64,000 nucleotides of DNA from Arcanobacterium phocae (GTDB lineage: Bacteria; Actinomycetota; Actinomycetes; Actinomycetales; Actinomycetaceae): assembly GCF_018913465.1 (NCBI RefSeq), contig NZ_JABAPM010000005.1:62001-126000 (forward strand). Reading direction: 5' to 3'. This document shows positions 21,157 through 28,848 of the stretch, in pieces. Both the position numbers and the translations under genes were made by a program. Every line of letters starts with the position of its first letter. Within the stretch, counting starts at the first letter, position 1. The notes beneath the pieces were generated by a model. That model was given only the letters and a program-made list of their open reading frames with translations, searched no databases and was not told the DNA's origin.

Positions 21157-21375
21157 TAAACGAGTTAACACGTACTAGCGATCATCATCGGAATAGTGTA
21201 CTAGCCTTCTTGTTTCACTCGTCCTGACGATCGCTTTGTGAACTGCTGCGTACCAAGACTTCAGTGCTCATGAAATCCACACCGACCTTTCCATAATCTT
21301 GCGTAAGACTACGTCAGTAACGAAAGTAGCAGATACATGGCTTTGAAAGGCGTCCATCTAGGTTATATCTGCAAA
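21157..21375 (-). pseudogene. decayed IS3-family-like transposase fragment
   Basis: One minus-strand frame of 73 codons with three internal stops keeps the spacing of an IS3-type integrase core: FADIT, MDAF, VSATFVTDVVL, then TRRLVHYSDDDR, stop, YVLTRL. These resemble the family blocks DxTY, DAFSR, V-x-TDLVLDAL, LVHHSDxGxQY and RL. Frameshifts remove the flanks and no terminal repeats were found. The match is by eye against remembered family patterns. Confidence 0.45.
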
Positions 21376-21392
21376 CCCACAACCGGCATGAT

Positions 21393-21563
21393 CTACTGGC
21401 GCGAAACTCCCAACAAATAGGGCTCAGACCGGTCTATTTCAGCTCTCCTTGACAAGGCGCGATCAGCAACCCGGGCTTTAGCTCTTACCCGATTGTTCCA
21501 CTCAGCACGCGAGTCTGAATGTCTGTCCCCTGTAATCTTGAACTCAGCTAGGACAAGCGTATA
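21393..21563 (-). pseudogene. unidentified coding remnant
   Basis: A 56-codon stop-free run on the minus strand (beginning about YTLVLAEFKITGDRHSDS, containing SRAEWNNRVRAKARVA and ALSRRAEIDRSEP) ends at a TAG. It has no start codon with a ribosome site and lies in a different frame from the transposase-like piece next to it. The composition is protein-like, but the family is not recognised. Confidence 0.3.
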
Positions 21564-21685
21564 TCATTTTTCAATCCCTATGCCCAGGAAAGTGCCGAAT
21601 CCTCACTTACTTTGGGCAGTTAACATCACACGCATGAACTCAATAGAAAAACGATACCTACACTAATCAACCAACTGGATCATTT

Positions 21686-22109
21686 TCAACAGTTAAGTTC
21701 CAGTTCCGATGTGAAAAGGTCGAAGTTGTCTTCGAGAACTTGTTTGTATCGTGCAACTCCTAGTTTTCTCACTGTAGCCTTGAATGCAATACAATCAGAT
21801 CTTCTTTAGTTCCAGAATTCCGACTTGCCTGTCTGGTTCTCGAGCTCACTGGGAAGCCGAGCATAGCGAGACCAGTAGTTTCAGAGCCACATTCTAGCAC
21901 GTAACATTCATTGAGAGTCCCTCTGCGATAATCCGATCCGTTGTCTCTTTATCATATTTCGTAAACATAGCCCAAACTTCCTCGTCCACCTAACGGAAAA
22001 GCCCAGCATACTTCGCATCAAGAGTTTTATGCCAATAACCCGCAAGCCCTCGCGTATTTGAACTCGCTAACCGCCCCCACCCACTACGACAACTAACTTG
22101 AACGAATCT
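21686..22109 (-). pseudogene. unidentified, frameshifted and stop-interrupted gene remnant
   Basis: Two successive minus-strand frames read like one decayed protein. 22109-21894 gives LAGYWHKTLDAKYAGLFR, a TAG at 21990-21992, then VDEEVWAMFTKYDKETTDR and IIAEGLSMNVTC before a stop. A second frame, to 21686, gives LPSELENQTGKSEFWN, a stop, then DCIAFKATVRKLGVARYK and QVLEDNFDLFTSELELNC. I do not recognise the family. The two stretches may also be separate genes. Confidence 0.35.
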
Positions 22110-22193
22110 AAGTGACGCACAATTTCGCTACATTGAACTATGTGCTCTGCAAACACGGTGATTCTTGATAGTTCCGACGAAAACTCATGGAAA

Positions 22194-23399
22194 TCAGTAC
22201 GCTTCGAAGTGTTCTCGGCTCATGAATGCTCCGTGACCAGTTTCCTCATTCCAACAGCTAAGTCCGCTTTCTTCCGATGCACAAACAAAGTTTCCAAAAT
22301 ATAATACTTGACCATAGTTAAGAATTTGTGGTTTACTCCCGGGCTCGCAATATCCTTCCATATAGCAAAAACCATCATGTTTAGCTCCACCATATTCAGG
22401 AATCATATCGCCGTAGCCAAAAGAAATAATCGGGGAACCACCATGCACCGGATCTATATTTATTGGCTGGACTGGAGGATTATCTTTCCATGAAGAAACA
22501 TTGCAATTCATAAGGTCGGGTTCATTATCAGTAACAATAATGTCGCATCCAATATTTTTACTCGGGGTAACAAAGGACGCAGTCTTCATCCCTCCATATG
22601 GAGACTCAATTACTGACTCAGCTGGCTGCGCATTAGCTGGACGCGGTCCGCCTGCTAACACAGAAGAATGTTCCGATGGCGGATTATTGCGTGCTTCCGC
22701 CTGTGATGAGCCGGAACTGACGGCATTTTCTCGCACTGCAACATATGGAGTGACATCCACCGGCGTTAATCGACCAACTCCAATGCCCGCAAGCATCACA
22801 ATACGATCATTATCGGGGTCTAAACCGATGGAACTATTAACCAAAGGATTGTCTGGTTGAGTATTCTTAGGGATCAAAATGAGAGCAGTACCGTGCACCG
22901 CACCGGACTCTGCTGGAGGCCATTGTAATGAGACGCTATTGCTATCGTGATGTACAAAGGCGGTACGGTTGTCGTCATTGACTTCGGGCGGCAATTGAGA
23001 CGACTGCGTTGTTACGGTTAATCCGTCAAGTTCCAGATAGAGCGTATGATCCTCATACCAACGCAGGATATTACCGCTAATTACAATTTCGCGTCCTTGT
23101 TTTCCAATCCACCGTCCCTGGGCAGATGAAAAGTCTCCCTTTGCTAATGCTTCAGAGTCAAAGACACGAGCTTCTGGATCGGTTGGTTGGCCATCATTCT
23201 CGACCTTTACTGGTTCTCTTTGTAATGAGTTACTTTCCTTGTCACCATCTCGAGAAGAAACTGAGTTTAGCCAGACAGCTAGAGCTGAACAAGCAACCAA
23301 TACCGCCAGGATTGCCAACAACAAATTTCGTATAGTATTAGGGCTACTTTGACTGCTAGGAGACACCGGCGCGCTCCCAGCTGGTTGTTGGGTTGGCAT
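22194..23399 (-). CDS. membrane-anchored extracellular protein, DUF6636-like C-terminus
   Basis: The 401 aa product starts MPTQQPAGSAPVSPSS after AAGGAAG. A short cytoplasmic tail is followed by one membrane span (LLLAILAVLVACSALAVWL, about residues 26-45), and the rest should be outside the cell. The C-terminal ~120 residues begin SFVTPSKNIGCDI and hold six cysteines (IGCD, MNCN, GFCYMEGYCEP, FVCAS, LSCWN) and GHGAFMSREHF, resembling the Cys-rich actinobacterial DUF6636-type domain (TPSGNIGC...). The middle (about residues 70-230) is unrecognised, with a low-complexity Ser/Asn/Pro linker before the terminal domain. Function unknown. It stands between the gene graveyard and tRNA-Pro. Confidence 0.75.
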   Translation of the reverse strand: MPTQQPAGSAPVSPSSQSSPNTIRNLLLAILAVLVACSALAVWLNSVSSRDGDKESNSLQREPVKVENDGQPTDPEARVFDSEALAKGDFSSAQGRWIGKQGREIVISGNILRWYEDHTLYLELDGLTVTTQSSQLPPEVNDDNRTAFVHHDSNSVSLQWPPAESGAVHGTALILIPKNTQPDNPLVNSSIGLDPDNDRIVMLAGIGVGRLTPVDVTPYVAVRENAVSSGSSQAEARNNPPSEHSSVLAGGPRPANAQPAESVIESPYGGMKTASFVTPSKNIGCDIIVTDNEPDLMNCNVSSWKDNPPVQPINIDPVHGGSPIISFGYGDMIPEYGGAKHDGFCYMEGYCEPGSKPQILNYGQVLYFGNFVCASEESGLSCWNEETGHGAFMSREHFEAY

Positions 23400-23442
23400 C
23401 CTATATCACTTCCTTACTAGGGATTCTGCCAAGAAATATAGT

Positions 23443-23483
23443 AAAACCGGCTCCACCAGTTTTCGTTGTGGTGGAGCCGTTTT
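23443..23483. terminator. terminator between the secreted-protein gene and tRNA-Pro
   Basis: CGGCTCCACCA (23448-23458) pairs with TGGTGGAGCCG (23469-23479) around a 10-base loop, flanked by A-runs on one side and T-runs on the other. It lies just past the tRNA 3' end on the minus strand. Confidence 0.8.
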
Positions 23484-23490
23484 CTCTATG

Positions 23491-23564
<74 letters not shown>

Positions 23565-23694
23565 GTCGCTTAAATGCAACGTTTCAAGATTACAACACAG
23601 ACCGGTTCTACGCCAATGACACGCCTGAGAAAACCACGATATCGTCGTCGTCAATAATTAGGTTCCCAGCCATGGCAGTGGCAGAATGGGATGT

Positions 23695-26226
23695 ATGAAT
23701 ACCGAAAATCTCTCTCGTTCCGAAGCTCGTGCGCGCTCTGAAGCCCTTGAGGTCACTAAACATATTATTGACCTCAACGTAACGGAGGCGCCGGCACAAA
23801 CAGATACGTTTACAGTTACGTCGCGCATCGATATCACTGTGCGCAAGCCGATCGAAACATTCGTTGACTTTATCGGTACTCAAGCGCGTCTAAGCATCGA
23901 TGGGGAAGCAGTTGATCCACGATTCGACGGCGCGCGCGTTTACCTGCCCAAGCTACAACCAGGCACTCACCGACTCACTATTGACGGCGTGGGACAGTAC
24001 TCAACCACCGGGGAAGGTTTACACCGTTTCCGCGACCCGCAAGATGGCCAGACCTACCTCTACACGCAATTCGAGCCGGCAGACGCACGTCGAGTATTCC
24101 CTAACTTCGAGCAGCCAGATTTGAAAACTCACTTCCATATTTCTATCGCGGCCCCGGCTGAATGGACTATATTATCCAACAGCGTAGAAAATCATCGCCA
24201 GGCCATCGGCGCAAACTCGCTCGGAACTGAATGCGTTGAAGTCACTTTCGTACCAACGCAACGGCAATCTACATATTTAACAGCTTTCATCGCCGGACCA
24301 TACACCGCTTTCCGCGACACCGCTGACACTGCTCAAGGAACAATTGATCTCGGTTTCTATTGCCGGGCAACCTTAGCGGAGCATTTTGACTTAGAAGATA
24401 TCTCCACTGTAACGAAGCAGGGTCTCAACACCTTCCCGGCCGCATTCGGGTGCGAATATCCATGGGGCAAATATGATTCGGTATTCGTACCAGAGTACAA
24501 CTTAGGCGCCATGGAAAATCCAGGCTGCGTTACTTTCTCCGAAGATCACTACATTTTCCAGGGCCTAGCAACCCGTGCTCAACGCGCAACCCGCGCAAAC
24601 ACAATCCTGCACGAAATGTCGCACATGTGGTTTGGCGACTACACCACACCAGTATGGTGGGACGATCTGTGGCTCAAGGAATCGTTTGCCGAATTTATGG
24701 GTGCGTGGGCGAGTGCTAAAGCAACTCAGTACACCGAAGCCTGGGTTGATTTCGCTGGGGCTCGGCTCAATTGGGCGTTGCGCACCGACCAGCTCCCAAC
24801 AACCCATCCGATCGTGGCCGACATCCCAGACCTAGAAGCGGCTGACCAAGCATTTGACGGTATTACCTACGCCAAGGGTGCCGCTGTGTTGCGCCAGCTC
24901 GTGACGTTCGTGGGCGAAGATAAGTTCTTTGCCGGGCTACGTGAGTACTTTGCTCAGCATTCTTTTGCTAACGCGACTTTGGACGATCTTCTTACGGCTC
25001 TCGAATCCTCATCAGGGCGCGATCTACATGAGTGGGCTGATGAATGGTTGCACACCACCGGCGTTTCCACCGTGATGGTTGAGCGCACTACGGAAGGTGC
25101 ACGATTGTCCCAGATCGGAACCGACAGCGTATCTGGACAGCCGATTCGTCGCCCTCACCGGATCCGCGTATCTGGTTTTGCGCTCACCGATGGCATCTTA
25201 CAACGGGTTTCTTCGTACGACGTCGATCTGCGCGACTCCGTCGTCGTCTCCTGGAATGAGATCGGGGGAGAAGACGTCGATCTTATTTTGCCGAACGATG
25301 ATGCCCTGTCCTATCTGAAAGTAGCATTCGATGCGCGTTCACTCGACTCAGCGTTGCATAACAAGATCGGTGAACCACTGTCACGTTCCGTGGTCTCGGG
25401 ACAGCTGTGGCAAATGGTGTACGACGGCTTACTACAGCCCGGAAGCTACGCGGCCTTTGTTGCCCGCGAGCCGCTATTATCCTCAGCTTCGTTGTTATCG
25501 CAACGCACTATGTCCGTCATGCAGGCAATGCGTTATTTCCTTGCCGGACGCAAACGCGATGAGTCACTTAATGAATTCTTCGATATTGCGCTAGCAGCAC
25601 GCGCGCAAGCAGCAGAGGGCTCGGATCCATTCACAATCTGGACTCGCACCCTTGCCACCATTGGCGCGATGTTGCCACACCGCGATGCTGATATTGTCAA
25701 GACGTTGAAGGAAACGAGCGATACCGATCTGCGATGGATGCTTCTGACGGCGCGGGCTGCATCAGGTGCAATTGATGCGGCAGAACTGGATGCTGAACTT
25801 GAACGTACCGGCACAGCGTCCGACGTCGTCGCGCATCTACGCGCACTGGCTTCACGCCCAGGAACACGTCAGGAGACGCTCGACAAACTCCTCAATACTA
25901 AGCTCTCCAATGATCATCTGTCTGCTCTGATTGATGGGTTTACGCAGTATCTCCATGCTGATGAAGCACGCACTGCTTTGCCTGATTATTTCGATCGGAT
26001 CGAGGATATCTGGCGCACACAGTCCCAAGAATTGGCTGAACGGCTTATCTACGGTTTATATCCGCACTCCGATCTAGAGCCAGGAACACTCCCAGAAAAT
26101 AATGCAGATATTCAGGTTGCTACAGAATGGCTAGACAAAGCTTCGCAAGCCCCTGCCGCACTTCGTAAAATCATCCTAGATAAACGTGACTTCCATATCC
26201 GTTCGTTACGCAATCAAGCACACTGA
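23695..26226 (+). CDS. pepN: aminopeptidase N (M1 family metallopeptidase)
   Basis: Zinc aminopeptidase that removes N-terminal residues from peptides in the cytoplasm; no signal peptide is seen. Start is uncertain: ATG at 23695 gives MNTENLSRSEARARSEAL (843 aa) and ATG at 23686 adds three residues; neither has a clear ribosome site. The substrate motif GAMENPG lies at about residue 271 and the zinc site HEMSHMWFGDY at about residue 306, with the third ligand in LKESFAEFMG. A long alpha-helical C-terminal ERAP1-like domain follows, giving the usual size for actinobacterial PepN. Confidence 0.95.
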   Translation: MNTENLSRSEARARSEALEVTKHIIDLNVTEAPAQTDTFTVTSRIDITVRKPIETFVDFIGTQARLSIDGEAVDPRFDGARVYLPKLQPGTHRLTIDGVGQYSTTGEGLHRFRDPQDGQTYLYTQFEPADARRVFPNFEQPDLKTHFHISIAAPAEWTILSNSVENHRQAIGANSLGTECVEVTFVPTQRQSTYLTAFIAGPYTAFRDTADTAQGTIDLGFYCRATLAEHFDLEDISTVTKQGLNTFPAAFGCEYPWGKYDSVFVPEYNLGAMENPGCVTFSEDHYIFQGLATRAQRATRANTILHEMSHMWFGDYTTPVWWDDLWLKESFAEFMGAWASAKATQYTEAWVDFAGARLNWALRTDQLPTTHPIVADIPDLEAADQAFDGITYAKGAAVLRQLVTFVGEDKFFAGLREYFAQHSFANATLDDLLTALESSSGRDLHEWADEWLHTTGVSTVMVERTTEGARLSQIGTDSVSGQPIRRPHRIRVSGFALTDGILQRVSSYDVDLRDSVVVSWNEIGGEDVDLILPNDDALSYLKVAFDARSLDSALHNKIGEPLSRSVVSGQLWQMVYDGLLQPGSYAAFVAREPLLSSASLLSQRTMSVMQAMRYFLAGRKRDESLNEFFDIALAARAQAAEGSDPFTIWTRTLATIGAMLPHRDADIVKTLKETSDTDLRWMLLTARAASGAIDAAELDAELERTGTASDVVAHLRALASRPGTRQETLDKLLNTKLSNDHLSALIDGFTQYLHADEARTALPDYFDRIEDIWRTQSQELAERLIYGLYPHSDLEPGTLPENNADIQVATEWLDKASQAPAALRKIILDKRDFHIRSLRNQAH

Positions 26227-26301
26227 GATTATTCATCTGGGAATGACTCTAGGAACAAACCTAAGCTAAGATATGTTATATAAATGTGACACAAGGAGAA
26301 G

Positions 26302-26757
26302 ATGATGGATAACGAGTTCAACACCCGAGATCAGTGGCAAGATCCAACTGCGACGTCACGATTCAGTGCTATCTCGCAGCATCCTGATGCTCCACTTGCT
26401 GGCCGTGGCCTAGACGCCGAAGACATTGCAACCATCAATGCATTACCGGAGTCGTCTGCTATTCTTATCGCATTGAACGGACCAAATGTTGGCGCACGTT
26501 TTTTGCTCAACGCTGATAACGTTCTTGTCGGTCGTCACATTAAGGCTGATATCTTCCTTGATGACGTTACTGTTTCGCGTAAACACGCTCTCTTCGCCCG
26601 TACACCAGAAGGTTTCGTAGTGCGTGATCAAAACTCGCTTAACGGCACGTACGTCAACATGAAGCAGGTTGATGAAGCGGCTCTGTGCGATGGGGATGAA
26701 GTTCGTATTGGCAAATACCAGCTTACTTTCTATAGCTCACCAAAGGCGGCTCAATGA
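26302..26757 (+). CDS. garA: GarA/OdhI-like FHA-domain protein
   Basis: GarA (OdhI in Corynebacterium) is a small FHA protein that, depending on threonine phosphorylation, inhibits 2-oxoglutarate dehydrogenase and adjusts glutamate metabolism. The 151 aa product starts after AAGGAG. The FHA domain (residues 60-147) carries VLVGRHIKADIFLDD, TVSRKHALF and QNSLNGTYVN, including the phosphothreonine-binding Arg, Ser and Asn. The N-terminal tail has TATSRFSA in place of the familiar ETTS phospho-site, so its control may differ. The link to two MerR genes downstream supports the call. Its stop overlaps the next start. Confidence 0.85.
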   Translation: MMDNEFNTRDQWQDPTATSRFSAISQHPDAPLAGRGLDAEDIATINALPESSAILIALNGPNVGARFLLNADNVLVGRHIKADIFLDDVTVSRKHALFARTPEGFVVRDQNSLNGTYVNMKQVDEAALCDGDEVRIGKYQLTFYSSPKAAQ

Positions 26758-27509
26758 GCGCTGATAGAGCACAGCATTCTGAACTTTCGCCGGCTACAAC
26801 ATTATCGTGGCCGCAGGATGTTTCGCATGAGGGAACCTTAAAAATTGGGGAGGTTATTGATTTACTTTCTCGCGAGTTCCCGTTTCTGGCTGCATCAAAA
26901 ATTCGCTATTTTGAGTCCCAGAACTTGATTGAGCCGCAGCGCACTGCCTCTAATCAGAGGTTGTTTTCGCTGGCCGACGTCGAACGCTTACGTTTCATTC
27001 TTATTGAACAGCGCGATCGCTATGTAGCGTTGCCGCAGATCAAAGAGATGCTACGTCAACTTGATATGGGCGAGGGGAGTGCAGATCATCCTGGCAGAAT
27101 GCGAGCAGTAGGTGAGAACGAAGTTTCTAAGCCGAGTCCCGGAACACGTTTGCATATCCATGAACTTGCAGCATTAGTTGGTGCTTCGTATTCAGATATT
27201 GAGCGTTTGATTGATGCGAAGGTTCTAACACCTGATTCACGCGGCAGGCTGACAGCGCAGGCAGTGGATATTGTTCGATATGTCCTGTTATTAGAAGAGA
27301 AGGGGATGGATATTCGTCAATTGCGTGCTGTTCGTCATTCCGCTCATTCTCACGCAGCTCACGTGGTTTCAATGCTTGCTACCGAGCGGGCGAAGAACAC
27401 TCCACTGGCGAAAGAGCGAGTTATTGCAGAATCTGGTGAATTTGCAACATTAATTACAAACTTCTATCGAGCATTATTGCTGGAAAGTATAGACGTCGAG
27501 CTCCGATAA
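26754..27509 (+). CDS. ftsR: MerR-family regulator, FtsR-like
   Basis: FtsR in Corynebacterium activates ftsZ. The 251 aa product has a MerR-type HTH beginning LKIGEVIDLLSREFPFLAAS and KIRYFESQNLIEPQRT (about residues 30-63), where the Phe-Pro insertion is typical of the GarA-linked family. A second half (residues 130-250) looks like another HTH-like segment, HELAALVGASYSDIERLIDA. No metal-binding cysteines are present, unlike true MerR. It overlaps the FHA gene by ATGA. The FtsR assignment rests on synteny and the N-terminal pattern. Confidence 0.75.
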   Translation: MSADRAQHSELSPATTLSWPQDVSHEGTLKIGEVIDLLSREFPFLAASKIRYFESQNLIEPQRTASNQRLFSLADVERLRFILIEQRDRYVALPQIKEMLRQLDMGEGSADHPGRMRAVGENEVSKPSPGTRLHIHELAALVGASYSDIERLIDAKVLTPDSRGRLTAQAVDIVRYVLLLEEKGMDIRQLRAVRHSAHSHAAHVVSMLATERAKNTPLAKERVIAESGEFATLITNFYRALLLESIDVELR

Positions 27510-27633
27510 CCAAAAGTTCAAGGAGAACTTGAGACACGGCACAGCGACACGCCGAAAAAACTTCAAGGATGTCGTTGGCAAATGCCTCGCAGAGGAATAG
27601 TCTATAAGAAGTAACATTCCATGAGGAGGGTCC

Positions 27634-28197
27634 GTGACTGACGGAACTGCACACAGCACACACCCACAGCGTGCACAACAAATGCTGTTCGGGGACACAT
27701 TGCCAGATCTTGACACTGAAACAGGTTACCGAGGTCCGGCGGTATGCCGAGCTATCGGCATTACTTATCGACAGTTAGACCATTGGGCACGTACTGGGGT
27801 AGTTGAACCGTCAATCCAAAATGCACTTGGCTCTGGGTCACAGCGTTTGTATTCGTTCCGTGACGTGCTTGTTCTCAAGATCGTTAAGCGGTTGCTAGAT
27901 ACCGGCGTTTCGTTGCAACAGATTCGCGTAGCAATAACACAGCTTGCTGAATATGGTGTTGATGATCTTTCATCAGTGACATTAATGTCCGACGGCGCAT
28001 CGGTTTACTTGTGCACATCAAACGATGAAGTCATTGATCTGATCAATGGCGGCCAGGGAGTATTCGGTATTGCGCTAGGCAAGGTATGGCGCGAAGTTGA
28101 AGGTTCGCTGAGTGAAATTCCAACGATGCGCGCACACGATGAAGTTGTTGACGAACTTGCTGCTCGGCGCAAAGCACGGCTCGCTTCCGCAAACTAA
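27634..28197 (+). CDS. MerR-family regulator (second of the GarA-linked pair)
   Basis: The 187 aa product begins at GTG after GAGGAGGG. The HTH lies at about residues 30-75 (GYRGPAVCRAIGITYRQLDH, ARTGVVEPS), followed by FRDVLVLKIVKRLLDTGVSL and QQIRVAITQL, the usual MerR coiled region. It corresponds in position to the second MerR gene downstream of garA in mycobacteria. The DUF151 bifunctional-nuclease gene that usually separates the two MerR genes is absent. Target genes are unknown. A strong terminator follows. Confidence 0.8.
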   Translation: MTDGTAHSTHPQRAQQMLFGDTLPDLDTETGYRGPAVCRAIGITYRQLDHWARTGVVEPSIQNALGSGSQRLYSFRDVLVLKIVKRLLDTGVSLQQIRVAITQLAEYGVDDLSSVTLMSDGASVYLCTSNDEVIDLINGGQGVFGIALGKVWREVEGSLSEIPTMRAHDEVVDELAARRKARLASAN

Positions 28198-28206
28198 TGG
28201 CGTTCA

Positions 28207-28246
28207 GAAATACCTCAGCACACGGAGTGCTGGGGTATTTCTTTTT
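28207..28246 (+). terminator. intrinsic terminator after the second merR
   Basis: GAAATACCTCAGCAC pairs with GTGCTGGGGTATTTC (15 bp, one G-U) around a 5-base loop, followed by TTTTT. Classical rho-independent form. Confidence 0.92.
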
Positions 28247-28293
28247 GTTGGCACACGTGTCAACAGGTAAAGCAATAAACAAGTGTAAGAGGA

Positions 28294-28348
28294 GTGGGAA
28301 ACAACTATCAATATTCCCACCCATTTAATTTGACATAATGTACATTAT
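28294..28348 (+). promoter_or_regulatory. symmetric elements upstream of rbpA
   Basis: GTGGGAA...TTCCCAC (28294-28320, 13-base loop) is followed by TTGACA at 28330-28335, which runs into a perfect 14-base palindrome ATAATGTACATTAT (28335-28348). The palindrome touching a -35-like box suggests an operator, but no good -10 box is seen at the right distance. Confidence 0.4.
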
Positions 28349-28447
28349 CGGATCATCGCTACAACTGATATCGCGCCCTATCAAGCATTAAATACCCCTC
28401 TTGTACCGCCTGATAAACTATATTCAACAATCTCTGAAAGGCTAATA

Positions 28448-28804
28448 ATGGTAGAACGTTCGTTACGCGGAATGAAAATCGGCGCTAACTCACTCGAATC
28501 AGATATCGGCGTAGCGCTAGTCGAACGCCATGACGAAACATACTTGTGTGAACGTGGACATCGCTTCACAGTGACCCTTGCACAGGATGCCGAAGTCCCA
28601 GCCACCTGGGAATGCAGATGCGGCGCTGAAGCGAAACTAGTTGGTGACCACGGCGAAGATGGTGAAGAAAAAGTTGTTAAACCAGCTCGTACTCACTGGG
28701 ATATGCTCTTGGAACGACGCTCTGAAGAAGAACTACAAGTCTTGTTAAACGAACGGCTTGAGTTACTACGCACTGGTCGTCTTTATTCTCGTCGGCATTC
28801 GTAA
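28448..28804 (+). CDS. rbpA: RNA polymerase-binding protein RbpA
   Basis: RbpA is an actinobacteria-specific activator that stabilises the principal sigma factor and open complexes. The 118 aa product has the conserved N-terminal RSLRGMKIGANSLESD, the zinc-fold core Y-LCERGHRF...WECRCGAEA (residues about 37-61), a basic linker, and the sigma-interaction helix RTHWDMLLERRSEEELQVLL (about residues 80-99). The start follows AAAGG. Single gene, convergent with lnt. Confidence 0.97.
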   Translation: MVERSLRGMKIGANSLESDIGVALVERHDETYLCERGHRFTVTLAQDAEVPATWECRCGAEAKLVGDHGEDGEEKVVKPARTHWDMLLERRSEEELQVLLNERLELLRTGRLYSRRHS

Positions 28805-28810
28805 TTCATT

Positions 28811-28848
28811 ACGCCGGCGCAGCATCCTAGCGATTATTGCGCCGGCGT
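28811..28848. terminator. bidirectional terminator between rbpA and lnt
   Basis: ACGCCGGCGCA pairs with TGCGCCGGCGT (11 bp), followed by GAAAAA on the plus strand. The lnt stop codon lies in the 16-base loop, so both genes share the hairpin. Confidence 0.7.

Larger units (their letters stand above)
20458..22193. other. 1.7-kb AT-rich stretch without intact genes
   Basis: No intact reading frame with a ribosome site is seen here. The minus strand carries several stop-interrupted, frame-shifted segments that still read like protein, listed separately. A perfect 7-bp inverted repeat (ACTATAG, 7 bases, CTATAGT) lies at 20623-20643. The rest (20660-20990 and 21590-21690) shows nothing I can name. 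The stretch reads as eroded accessory DNA. Confidence 0.6.
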
